Shown here: piece by piece, positions 1 through 7,457 of the stretch
How positions within the stretch are numbered: the first letter of the stretch is position 1
Layout: each line of letters opens with the position of its first letter
Assembly (NCBI GenBank): GCA_030040995.1
Contig: JASHOS010000192.1
Location: 1 to 36,118 of the forward strand
Source: Terriglobia bacterium
GTDB lineage: Bacteria; Acidobacteriota; Terriglobia; UBA7540
DNA length: 36,118 bases
Reading direction: 5' to 3'
Notes under the pieces: model-generated
Told to the model about the DNA's origin: nothing
Database searches by the model: none
Seen by the model: the letters and a program-made list of their open reading frames with translations, nothing else
Program-made: the position numbers and the translations under genes

Positions 1-72
1 GGCCTGCGTCGGCTAGACAAGATTGTTCCCGTGGAAGGCGAGGGTTACCGGAACTGGCTGTGCCTGCCGTAG
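1..72 (+). CDS. C-terminal end of an unidentified protein (partial)
   Basis: Frame 1 is open from the window edge to a TAG at 70-72 and encodes 23 residues ending in EGYRNWLCLP. The composition is protein-like, but the fragment is too short to assign to a family. It would be the 3' end of a gene lying upstream of the window. A short palindrome starts immediately after the stop, as is common at gene ends here. Confidence 0.35.
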   Translation, partial: GLRRLDKIVPVEGEGYRNWLCLP

Positions 73-73
73 G

Positions 74-88
74 CCGACCTTCAGTCGG
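74..88. repeat. REP-like palindrome (CCGAC-CTTCA-GTCGG)
   Basis: Perfect 5-bp arms enclose a CTTCA loop directly after the upstream stop codon. The form resembles other palindromes in the window that have TTCA, TTTA or TT loops (31194-31213, 31232-31249, 11017-11036). It is probably a member of a dispersed intergenic palindrome class. Confidence 0.5.
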
Positions 89-128
89 TACCTGCCGGGC
101 TAATGAGTCTGTGTGGCAATTCGAAGGT

Positions 129-186
129 CGAACGAAGAATCAATGACTTACGGACGTAATGATCCTTGTAACTTATTGATTCTTCG
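129..186. repeat. Imperfect inverted repeat related to the 147-bp MITE core
   Basis: Arms at 133-144 and 175-186 (CGAAGAATCAAT and its complement) are perfect and extend imperfectly inward. The left arm, 129-151, matches the core of the MITE-like element at 31321-31343 over 23 positions with two differences. The right arm read on the minus strand matches the same core. It looks like a palindromised or truncated derivative of that repeat family. Confidence 0.5.
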
Positions 187-278
187 TCGAAGAAGTCCGT
201 TGTCCCCCAGATTCTAATGCCCGGCGCTACAGAACGGGAACAAATTCTGGTTTATAGGCCCATAGCGGGGTAATCCCG

Positions 279-1316
279 GTGAACGCGGACGGTATGCCGG
301 ATACGCCGATCCATATCAGTGTCATCGTTTGCACTCGAAACCGTGAGGCGAGCCTGGCACGCACGCTCAAATCGTTGCTAACAGCGGGCAGTCTCGCGGC
401 GCAGGATTGGGAGCTGCTGGTGGTGACGGACAGGAGTTCTACGGACCGGACGAACGGTATTGCCCAGGAGTTTGCAGAGCGGTTCCCGAGTCACGTCCGG
501 CTGCTGATTCAGCCGAATACCGGCAAGAGCGACGCGCTCAACGCTGGGATACGCGCGGCCCGCGGCGAAGTGCTGGCGTTCACCGACGACGACTGCCTCT
601 GCGGTGAGGGCTATCTGCCTGGCATTCGGTCGGTGTTCGGCGACCCGGCAGTTCACGCGGCCGCGGCTCGCGAGTTGGTGGATATCGAGGGAGACGTTCC
701 GCGATGGCTGCCGAGGAGACTTGGAGAGTATGACCGGGGCGAAGCGTTCTTTGAGCTGCCACCTAAGAGCTTCCTTTTTGGCTCTAACATGATTGTACGG
801 CGGCAGGTTTTTGCGCGGGTGGGAGGGTTTCGACCGGACCTGGGACCAGGCGCCACAGGAATGGCAGAAGATACGGAGATGAGCTTCCGAATAGCGGCGG
901 CCGGCCACCGGCTGTACTACGCTCCGCAAATCCTGATCCGTCATCAGATTCCTGCCGGGCGGCTGACGCGGCGACTCTTCGTGGTACGCGATTACCGGAA
1001 CGGTGTCTCCTGGGCGCGCTTCGTCCCGTTCGAAAGATTGCACCCCGGCTGGAAGCATAGCCTGCCGGCGTGGGTGTATCGGCTGTACTACGCGGTGAGG
1101 GCGATTTACGTTGCCTGGCGCACCGCGCGGTTGCACCTAGCCGGGCAGCAGGCTGAAGCCATCCGGGTTCTGATGGGTCACGCTTTTTGGTTTGGATCCG
1201 CGGTTGAACACGAGCGGCTGAGGCGGCTCGGGATTACTGAGTTTCCCGTACCCAGGCCGCTGGACGAGGCCAACCGGCCGATGGAAGAGACGGTCCCTGA
1301 TCCTGTTCAGAAATGA
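279..1316 (+). CDS. Family 2 glycosyltransferase (GT-A fold)
   Basis: This 345-residue protein probably transfers a sugar from a nucleotide donor onto a surface glycan or lipid at the cytoplasmic face of the membrane. The N-terminus has the GT2 signature ISVIVCTRNR, then NTGKSDALNAG near residues 80-90 and the metal-binding DDD at 103-105. An EDTEMSFR segment near residue 195 supplies the usual catalytic acidic pair. The C-terminal third is rich in Trp, Tyr and Arg without clear transmembrane spans. The start chosen is GTG at 279; an in-frame ATG at 294 is an alternative, and neither has a strong Shine-Dalgarno sequence. It lies just before a decayed second GT2. Donor and acceptor cannot be read from the sequence. 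Confidence 0.85.
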   Translation: MNADGMPDTPIHISVIVCTRNREASLARTLKSLLTAGSLAAQDWELLVVTDRSSTDRTNGIAQEFAERFPSHVRLLIQPNTGKSDALNAGIRAARGEVLAFTDDDCLCGEGYLPGIRSVFGDPAVHAAAARELVDIEGDVPRWLPRRLGEYDRGEAFFELPPKSFLFGSNMIVRRQVFARVGGFRPDLGPGATGMAEDTEMSFRIAAAGHRLYYAPQILIRHQIPAGRLTRRLFVVRDYRNGVSWARFVPFERLHPGWKHSLPAWVYRLYYAVRAIYVAWRTARLHLAGQQAEAIRVLMGHAFWFGSAVEHERLRRLGITEFPVPRPLDEANRPMEETVPDPVQK

Positions 1317-1330
1317 CTCATCTTCTGTGA

Positions 1331-1690
1331 GAATTTGAACCCGTCGCTCTGCCACGACTGCCTGACCGGCCTCTCGTTTCTGTCCTGATCCCGAATTACA
1401 ACTACGCGCAGTACATTGGCCTGGCCCTCGAAAGCGTGCTCCGCCAGACCCGTGAGAACTTCGAGGCCATCGTCTGCGACGACGGCTCAAAGGATAATTC
1501 TCGGGAAGTGGTGCAAGAGTACGTGAAGCAGGACTCGCGCGTTCGGTTGGTGGCGCAGGAGAACCGCGGGGTCACAAGCGCCGTCAACACGGCTTATGAC
1601 AGGCGAAGCGAGCGTTTTCTTTCTGGCACGGTTTCTCCCCGCTCAAGCGCGCCACGGCCGACCTGGCTCGCCCTGTCTTGCGCCGTTTTA
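1331..1690 (+). pseudogene. Decayed family 2 glycosyltransferase fragment
   Basis: The frame opening at 1331 encodes a clear GT2 N-terminus: LVSVLIPNYNYAQYIGLALE, then FEAIVCDDGSKDNS and ENRGVTSAVNTAYD. No ATG, GTG or TTG precedes this core after the upstream in-frame TGA at 1328. Past about 1600 the family pattern jumps to another frame (GEASVFFLARFLPAQAR, recalling the usual acidic-motif segment), and the catalytic DXD is gone. The rest of the enzyme is absent. It is best read as the N-terminal third of a dead gene, with at least one frameshift, left beside the intact GT2. Confidence 0.7.
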
Positions 1691-2094
1691 CCGCCCGGAC
1701 TCAGTGATGGGAAGCAAATTCGAGAGCCCGCCGGCCATGCGGAGCACGTGAGCGCGGAGAATGCAATCTTGTGAAGCCTGACCTTTCGAATCAGGTTTTC
1801 CTTTCCCCACCGGGGTCGTGCAGACACTTGCAGTGTGGTGCCTGCGATCTCACGAAGCGAGAGGCTCTTGCAGCATCTCGCCATTCTAACCCCGTCAACT
1901 CCGTTGATCGCAGACCTTGAATGCCAGCGTCTGCGCCACCCAACCAGCCCCTCACCCGCCTACGGGCCGGAGCCGCTCCTAGCTGAAGCTCTGGAGCGTA
2001 AGTGACCTTCGGTGGGCACAGGCTCGGCCTCCTTCGTCGGCCACCCTCTTCCGACGCTGGACACTGGGACACCCTCTATATCTAAGGGCAACTG
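1691..2094. other. Gene-free stretch
   Basis: Open frames exist on both strands, but none shows a recognisable domain, a ribosome binding site or protein-like composition. The minus-strand frames look like translations of non-coding repeat DNA. No RNA gene or terminator was seen. Confidence 0.4.
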
Positions 2095-2178
2095 CTTCGG
2101 GCGCAATTGTAGCGGCGGGTTTACCCCGCCACGCAAAATGGCGGCATAAAGCCGCCTCTACGCACCCGAAACTGAGGC
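2095..2178 (+). repeat. 84-bp inverted repeat, left copy, with two internal hairpins
   Basis: It contains two GC-rich stem-loops (arms 2114-2119/2125-2130 and 2140-2145/2151-2156). Its reverse complement recurs at 2601-2684 with about four mismatches. The architecture resembles a BIME, two REP palindromes in one unit. Confidence 0.8.
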
Positions 2179-2195
2179 TTACCCACCTCGAATTC

Positions 2196-2564
2196 TTGCT
2201 GTTGACAAGCGTCTGTCAGATTATTTACCATGTAGTTACTATGCTGGAAGGCCTGGCTTCCCCCTCGCGAGTTATCCTTCATGCCGTCCACGCCGATGCT
2301 TCTGCCCGAGCCAACAAATTCAATCCGAATGATCTTCCCGGTTGCCGTCAGCGATGTGCCCCAGCCAGCATTCAGGAACCACGCTTAGACAGTCTCCTAT
2401 CAAACTCCGTTGCCAACCAGGAAATCCTCCCTGCTCTGCCACCCGAACGAACAGAAAACATTAAAATTACCGAACGAAGCTGTTATGTTATTGAAAACAA
2501 AGGTCGGAAGATTAGAAAAATGGCCGAACCTGTTATGTTGCTGATAACAATAAACTTATCTTGA
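2196..2564 (+). CDS. Hypothetical ORF inside the inverted-repeat segment (doubtful)
   Basis: A 122-residue frame lies wholly in the AT-richer interval between the two 84-bp inverted repeats. It matches no family I recognise, has no Shine-Dalgarno sequence at its TTG start, and its C-terminal part translates a DNA repeat (TGTTAT-N7-ATAACA and a degenerate copy). It could equally be non-coding DNA that happens to be open. It is listed because it is the only sizeable frame in an otherwise unexplained insert-like segment. Confidence 0.15.
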   Translation: MLLTSVCQIIYHVVTMLEGLASPSRVILHAVHADASARANKFNPNDLPGCRQRCAPASIQEPRLDSLLSNSVANQEILPALPPERTENIKITERSCYVIENKGRKIRKMAEPVMLLITINLS

Positions 2565-2600
2565 TATAGCTGCCAAACCTCTAGAATCAAACCACTTAAT

Positions 2601-2684
2601 GCCTCAGTTTCGGGCGTGTAGAGGCGGCTTTATGCCGCCATTTTGCGTGGCGGGGTAAACCCGCCGCTACGATTGCGCCCGAAA
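2601..2684 (-). repeat. 84-bp inverted repeat, right copy
   Basis: This is the reverse complement of 2095-2178 at roughly 95 percent identity, including both internal hairpins. Together the two copies enclose a 422-bp AT-rich interval, giving a composite of about 590 bp. Confidence 0.8.
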
Positions 2685-3188
2685 CTGTGGCATTACCAAA
2701 TCACTTATATAAACGCAGTGACGTCCCTCCACGAAGCCGCTGGAACTGGGACACGCCTAGGACTGGAGGCGCTTGCAGTATTTTTTCAGGTCTTCCGCCA
2801 TGGATCATTCCTCCGCGAAGGCTCATGGAGGTAGCCAGAAGGGGCGGCGACATAGGAGCGATCTCGTCCCCATCACGCAAGATCACTTACTTCTTAGTTG
2901 TCCCTGTGTAAACCCATGGCGCCCCAAGTCTCAAATGTGTCCAACTGCCAGGCCGAGGGAGAGGGCTGAGACGGCGAGTTAACCCTTGGTGTCCAGCCAA
3001 AGCTATGGGGTAAAGATCAGATCTCCGGAAGCGATGGGAGAGCGCATACAGCCTTTCAAAGCGCCCACGTCCGTAATTTGCCGTATCTTTAGGTATTTAC
3101 TTTCATTTCACTTTCCAGAACTCAAGGATAGTGATACCATTTTCCGTCCATTGTTACAGGAACATTACGAGGACATTACAAGTTCGTT
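2685..3188. other. Intergenic region upstream of the phosphoramidate operon
   Basis: No gene is supported; the overlapping short frames have no family features or ribosome binding sites. The last 120 bases are AT-rich (ATTTACTTTCATTTCAC around 3090-3110) and are the likely promoter area for the gene starting at 3189. No convincing -35/-10 pair could be fixed. Confidence 0.4.
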
Positions 3189-6110
3189 ATGCTGGCAAAT
3201 GCAAGCGAGGCGAGAGCCGAGCCCGGTGCCGAACATGAAGCCGCACCAGGACGCGTTTTCTGGATTACGGGGCTATCCGGCGCCGGCAAGACAACCTTGG
3301 GGCGAGAGTTGTGGGCCCGGTTGCGTGCTACCGGTCGTCCGGCCACCTTTCTCGATGGCGACACGCTTCGTGGGGTGATCGCCGAAGATCTCGGCCACAA
3401 CGCCGACGATCGGCGCCGGTCGGCAATGCGCAATGCGCGGTTGTGCAGGTTGCTCGCTGAGCAGGGCGCCGACGTGGTTTGCGCGACCATCTCGCTGTTT
3501 CACGACGTGCAGCGTTGGAACCGCGAAAACATCCCAGGTTACCGTGAGATCTACCTTCGGGTCCCGCTAGAGGAGCTACGGTCTCGAGATAGCAAGGGTA
3601 TTTACGCGAGGTCCCAACGTGGCGATACGTCTAACGTGGTGGGCATTGACGTGCCCGCGGAGGCTCCTGAGGCGCCGGACCTGATCCTCGACAATTATGG
3701 TCGGCTCGACGTCGCCACGGCGGTGGAGCGCATTTTGGCGGTTTGCGACCGGCGGAATAGCGCGGGTGCGGCGCAAACGGCGCGCGTTGTCGCTTTCAAA
3801 ACCAAAGCGGAATCTCTAGAAGCGCTGGCGCCGCTCCTGCGCAACGCGCGCGTCCTGCCGCAGGTCCGATTCTCGGTTGGAGATTGGCGCTCCGGGCTTG
3901 GCGGTGTGCTCGCGGCACTCGCCGCTGAGCCCTGGGGTTCTGGCAGGGTCATCGTGCGAAGCAGCGCGCGAGGCGAGGACAGCGCCCCGAGAAGCCAGGC
4001 CGGGAAATACGATTCCGTACTCGGCGTCGCTGGCAGCGCAGCGGTGGCGGAGGCCGTCGAGCGGGTGATCGACTCTTTCGCCGATGACGTAAGCGATGAC
4101 GACCAAATCTTCGTGCAACCCCTGCTTGACCGGGTGGCGATGGCTGGGGTAGCTTTCTCTCGCAGTCTCAGCGGCGGCCCCTATTTTGTCATCAATTACG
4201 ACGACTGTTCCGGCCTGACCAATGGCGTGACCTCCGGCGCCGGTGCCAACCTCAAGACTTTTTATTGCCTCAGATCGCGGCCTGATGCTTGCCCAGCGTC
4301 GCTGGCGCCGGTCGTCGCTCTCGTCGCCGAACTCGAGATTCTTTTAGCGTCTGACGCTATCGACGTGGAATTTGCCATCGGCGAAGACGGGCAGCTTTAC
4401 CTTCTGCAAGTCCGCCCGCTGACTGTCGGCCGCCAAGAACGGACAGTGGACGCAAACGTGGGCGCCGTGGTCGCCGATATCGCACGGAAGGTCGAGCTGC
4501 TCAGCCGGCCGCATCCTTATTTGCACGGCAACCGGGCCATATTCGGCGTCATGCCGGACTGGAACCCGGCCGAAATGATCGGGTTACGGCCTTATCCCCT
4601 GTCGTTGTCGCTCTATCGCGAACTCATCACCGACGCGATCTGGGCCTATCAGCGGGACAATTACGGCTACCAGAATCTGCGGAGTTTTCCGCTGCTGGTC
4701 AGCTTTCACGGACTACCCTACGTCGACGTGCGTGTAGACTTTAACTCCTTCGTACCCCGCGACGTATCCGACGATCTGGCCAGGCGTCTCGTGAATTACT
4801 ACATCGACCGGCTCCTTTCCGAGCCGCATCTCCACGACAAGGTCGAATTTGAGATCATCTTCTCCTGCTATACGCTTGATTTGCCAAAGCGGATGGCCAG
4901 GCTCGCCGGGGACGGATTTTCTCCCGAAGACGTTGCAGAACTTACGGGCGCCTTACGGCGGCTTACCAACCGCATCATGCATGGCGAAACGGCGCTGTGG
5001 CGGCGCGACCGAGCGAAGATCGATCTGCTGGCGCAGCGGCTACCGGTAATCTGGAATGCGAAGATCGACAAGATCAGCCGAATTTACTGGCTGATTGAAG
5101 ACTGCAAGCGATATGGCACACTGCCGTTCGCCGGTCTCGCGCGGGCCGGGTTCGTAGCAGTTCAGATGCTCCAATCCCTGGTGGAAGTGGGCGTTCTCAG
5201 CGCCGAAGAGAAGGCGACCTTCATGGCAAGCGTCGATGCCATTGGGTCGCGCATTGGGCGAGATTTCGCGGAGCTTCCGAAGGCGGACTTCCTCGCGCGC
5301 TACGGCCATCTCCGGCCGGGAACCTACGACATCCTGTCTCCACGCTATGACGAGGCGCCCGATCTCTATTTCGACTGGTCAACCTCTCGCGCGGCGGCGC
5401 CCGCTCCGCCCCGCTTCGCGCTCTCGATCCTGCAGTTGCGCCGCATCGAACAGCTCCTGAAGGAACATGAGTTCGAGATCGACGTCTTGAGTTTGATCGA
5501 GTTTATCAAGGCAGGCATCGAGGGCCGCGAATACGCTAAGTTCGTGTTTACGCGAAGCTTGAGCGACGCTCTCTCACTGATCAGGCGGTTGGGCAAGGAT
5601 TATGGTCTTTCGGGGGAGGATTGCGCATTTCTGAACTACGACGCCATCCGCGCCCTCTACAGCGAGAGCGGTTCGGTGCGCGAGGGGCTGCTGAAGAGCG
5701 TCGCCGAGGGTAGAGAGCGTCACGCGCTTACGCGCAATCTGGTGCTTCCGCCAGTCGTCGCGTCGCCCAGTGAAGTGGTTGCATTCCACCTTCCGCCGAG
5801 TCAGCCTAACTTCATTACGCGAAAAAGCGTCACCGCACCGGTTGCCTCAGTCAGCGACCCGCCGGAGAACTTCGCAGGACGGATTCTTTTCGTGCCCAGC
5901 GCAGACCCGGGGTTCGACTGGATTTTCACTCGTGATATCAGAGGATTCGTCACTCAGTTTGGCGGCGCCAATTCGCACATGGCGATCCGCGCCGGCGAGC
6001 TCGGAATACCCGCGGTCATCGGCGCCGGCGAAGGCTTGTTCCAGCAATGGCGGACGGCGCGCAAGCTGTGTCTCGATTGCACGAACCAAAGGGTCTTGGT
6101 GATCGTGTGA
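3189..6110 (+). CDS. Fused APS-kinase-like / PEP-synthase-like kinase (predicted CDP-amidate kinase + glutamine kinase)
   Basis: This 973-residue protein joins two kinases. Residues about 20-195 are an APS-kinase fold: Walker A GLSGAGKT at 28-35, the family motif DGDTLR, and the RDSKGIYARS and GIDVP segments. Residues about 205-973 are PEP-synthase-like: an ATP-grasp portion (VIVRSSARGEDS to LLQVRPLTV, about 250-415) and a C-terminal swivelling domain with GGANSHMAIRAGE, whose His930 is the expected phosphohistidine. In C. jejuni the separate homologues are Cj1415 (3'-kinase of cytidine diphosphoramidate) and Cj1418 (L-glutamine kinase). No ATP sulfurylase is nearby, which argues against sulfate activation. 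The stop overlaps the next start. Fusion of the first and fourth pathway steps is the oddity. Substrates are inferred from family and context. Confidence 0.85.
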   Translation: MLANASEARAEPGAEHEAAPGRVFWITGLSGAGKTTLGRELWARLRATGRPATFLDGDTLRGVIAEDLGHNADDRRRSAMRNARLCRLLAEQGADVVCATISLFHDVQRWNRENIPGYREIYLRVPLEELRSRDSKGIYARSQRGDTSNVVGIDVPAEAPEAPDLILDNYGRLDVATAVERILAVCDRRNSAGAAQTARVVAFKTKAESLEALAPLLRNARVLPQVRFSVGDWRSGLGGVLAALAAEPWGSGRVIVRSSARGEDSAPRSQAGKYDSVLGVAGSAAVAEAVERVIDSFADDVSDDDQIFVQPLLDRVAMAGVAFSRSLSGGPYFVINYDDCSGLTNGVTSGAGANLKTFYCLRSRPDACPASLAPVVALVAELEILLASDAIDVEFAIGEDGQLYLLQVRPLTVGRQERTVDANVGAVVADIARKVELLSRPHPYLHGNRAIFGVMPDWNPAEMIGLRPYPLSLSLYRELITDAIWAYQRDNYGYQNLRSFPLLVSFHGLPYVDVRVDFNSFVPRDVSDDLARRLVNYYIDRLLSEPHLHDKVEFEIIFSCYTLDLPKRMARLAGDGFSPEDVAELTGALRRLTNRIMHGETALWRRDRAKIDLLAQRLPVIWNAKIDKISRIYWLIEDCKRYGTLPFAGLARAGFVAVQMLQSLVEVGVLSAEEKATFMASVDAIGSRIGRDFAELPKADFLARYGHLRPGTYDILSPRYDEAPDLYFDWSTSRAAAPAPPRFALSILQLRRIEQLLKEHEFEIDVLSLIEFIKAGIEGREYAKFVFTRSLSDALSLIRRLGKDYGLSGEDCAFLNYDAIRALYSESGSVREGLLKSVAEGRERHALTRNLVLPPVVASPSEVVAFHLPPSQPNFITRKSVTAPVASVSDPPENFAGRILFVPSADPGFDWIFTRDIRGFVTQFGGANSHMAIRAGELGIPAVIGAGEGLFQQWRTARKLCLDCTNQRVLVIV

Positions 6111-6709
6111 AAACGGTCGCCATCACCCAGCGGGTATCTGTTGTTCCAGCTTACGGCGAGCGCCGTGATTGCCTGGATCAAGCCTGGACGAGGTTCCTGG
6201 CGGCCTGCGGGCTGCTTCCCCTGCTGCTCCCCAACGTTACCGAGACGGCTCTTGCCTTGTGCGAGGCGGGCGGCACTGCCGGCGTGGTGTTAACCGGCGG
6301 TAACGATCTTGCGGCGTGGGGCGGCGATGCCCCGGAACGCGACGCCGTCGAATATGCCCTGCTCGATTGGGCCGAGCGGCGCGGGATGCCGGTCCTGGGC
6401 GTTTGTCGCGGCATGCAGGTGATTCAGCAGCGTTTTTCTATTGCGTTGCGCCGCGTGAAAGGGCACGTGGCGCAACGTCAGGTTATCCGAATCGACGGCG
6501 AGCCAAGAGAGGTTAACAGCTATCACCACTTTGCCGCCTTCGACTCGCGCCCGCCGCTCGATGTCTGGGCGGTCGCAGACGACGGCGTGGTCAAAGCAAT
6601 TCGCCATTCTGCCCAGCCGATAACAGGGATTATGTGGCATCCTGAGCGGTCGGCGCCCTTCTCGCCTGCCGATGTGGAACTGTTCCGCCGAGTGTTTGGA
6701 GCCGAATGA
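6107..6709 (+). CDS. Class I glutamine amidotransferase-fold hydrolase (predicted gamma-glutamyl-CDP-amidate hydrolase)
   Basis: This 200-residue protein has the class I amidotransferase triad: Cys100 in GVCRGMQ, and His178 and Glu180 in MWHPE. By homology to Cj1417 it would hydrolyse CDP-L-glutamine to cytidine diphosphoramidate and glutamate. The family is otherwise gamma-glutamyl-GABA hydrolase-like (PuuD), but the neighbours favour the phosphoramidate role. The start chosen is GTG at 6107, which overlaps the preceding TGA in a GTGA junction. An in-frame ATG at 6047 would overlap 64 nt and prepend 20 residues unlike the family. The 3' end overlaps the next gene by ATGA, so translation of the three genes is probably coupled. 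Confidence 0.85.
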   Translation: MKTVAITQRVSVVPAYGERRDCLDQAWTRFLAACGLLPLLLPNVTETALALCEAGGTAGVVLTGGNDLAAWGGDAPERDAVEYALLDWAERRGMPVLGVCRGMQVIQQRFSIALRRVKGHVAQRQVIRIDGEPREVNSYHHFAAFDSRPPLDVWAVADDGVVKAIRHSAQPITGIMWHPERSAPFSPADVELFRRVFGAE

Positions 6710-7455
6710 TACGAGCAGTGATCCTCGCCGCAGGCCGTGGCAGCCGCATGGGACAGCTCGGCGGGGACCGCCCGAAATGCCTGGTCGAGCTGGATGGCAA
6801 ACCCTTGATCGAGCGCCAGATTGCGGCGCTCCGGCGCGGCGGCGTGGACGAGATCGGGGTCGTCCGCGGCTATCACGCTGAGATGATCGATTTACCCGGC
6901 CTCTGCTATTTCTCGAACGATCGATGGGCCGAAACCAATATGGTGACCTCGCTCGCCGCGGCCGCTGCGTGGCTGTGTTCCGGGCCGGTCATCGTCAGCT
7001 ATGCCGACATCTTCTACACCAGTGAGTTGGTGCGCGGTCTCGCCGGTGCCTCAGGCCAGTTAGTTATCACTTATGACCGAGCTTGGCGCCGCCTGTGGAC
7101 ACGGCGTTTTGCCGATCCTTTGACCGACGCCGAAACCTTCCGGATGAATGCCACGGGCCAATTGCTGGAAATCGGAGGTAAGACGTCGCGGATCGAAGAC
7201 GTCGAAGGGCAATATATGGGACTCTTGAAATTTACGCCCCCGGCGTGGAGTGTTGTTGAGGCGCTACTCGGTACACTTGACCCGCTCATCCGCAATAGCC
7301 TCGACGTGACCGGATTACTGCGCCGGCTGCTAGCAGAAAGTACGATCACTATCGGTACCGTCGGCACTGAAGGGCAATGGGGCGAGATCGACAACCCGGA
7401 AGACGTGGCTCTGTACCAGGAGATGGTAAGGGAGGGGGAACTCCGGCTCGAGTGA
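6706..7455 (+). CDS. Nucleotidyltransferase (predicted CTP:phosphoglutamine cytidylyltransferase)
   Basis: This 249-residue protein opens with VILAAGRGSRMG, the nucleotide-binding loop of sugar-1-phosphate nucleotidyltransferases, and has RPKCLVEL at 22-29. An Asp in VSYADIFY near residue 101 and another in EIDNPED near 233 are candidate metal ligands. It is most like the short LicC/Cj1416 type. Cj1416 condenses CTP with N-phosphoglutamine to CDP-L-glutamine and pyrophosphate. ATG 6706 overlaps the previous TGA by four bases. A choline-phosphate cytidylyltransferase is the main alternative. The amidotransferase and PEP-synthase-like neighbours make the phosphoglutamine role more likely. Confidence 0.83.
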   Translation: MIRAVILAAGRGSRMGQLGGDRPKCLVELDGKPLIERQIAALRRGGVDEIGVVRGYHAEMIDLPGLCYFSNDRWAETNMVTSLAAAAAWLCSGPVIVSYADIFYTSELVRGLAGASGQLVITYDRAWRRLWTRRFADPLTDAETFRMNATGQLLEIGGKTSRIEDVEGQYMGLLKFTPPAWSVVEALLGTLDPLIRNSLDVTGLLRRLLAESTITIGTVGTEGQWGEIDNPEDVALYQEMVREGELRLE

Positions 7456-7457
7456 GG

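Noticed and set aside
378-1136. 252-residue minus-strand frame
   Set aside because: Shadow of the GT2 gene in a high-GC region; its translation has no family features.
1791-2072. Minus-strand 93-residue frame
   Set aside because: Resembles translated intergenic repeat DNA; no domain, ribosome binding site or coding signature.
3189-3780. Sulfate assimilation APS kinase (cysC)
   Set aside because: No ATP sulfurylase or sulfite reductase nearby, and fusion to a PEP-synthase-like kinase with amidotransferase and cytidylyltransferase neighbours fits CDP-amidate kinase better.
6047-6106. Upstream start for the amidotransferase gene
   Set aside because: It would add 20 residues translated from the 3' end of the kinase gene with no family similarity; GTG 6107 gives the standard N-terminus and a 4-nt overlap.
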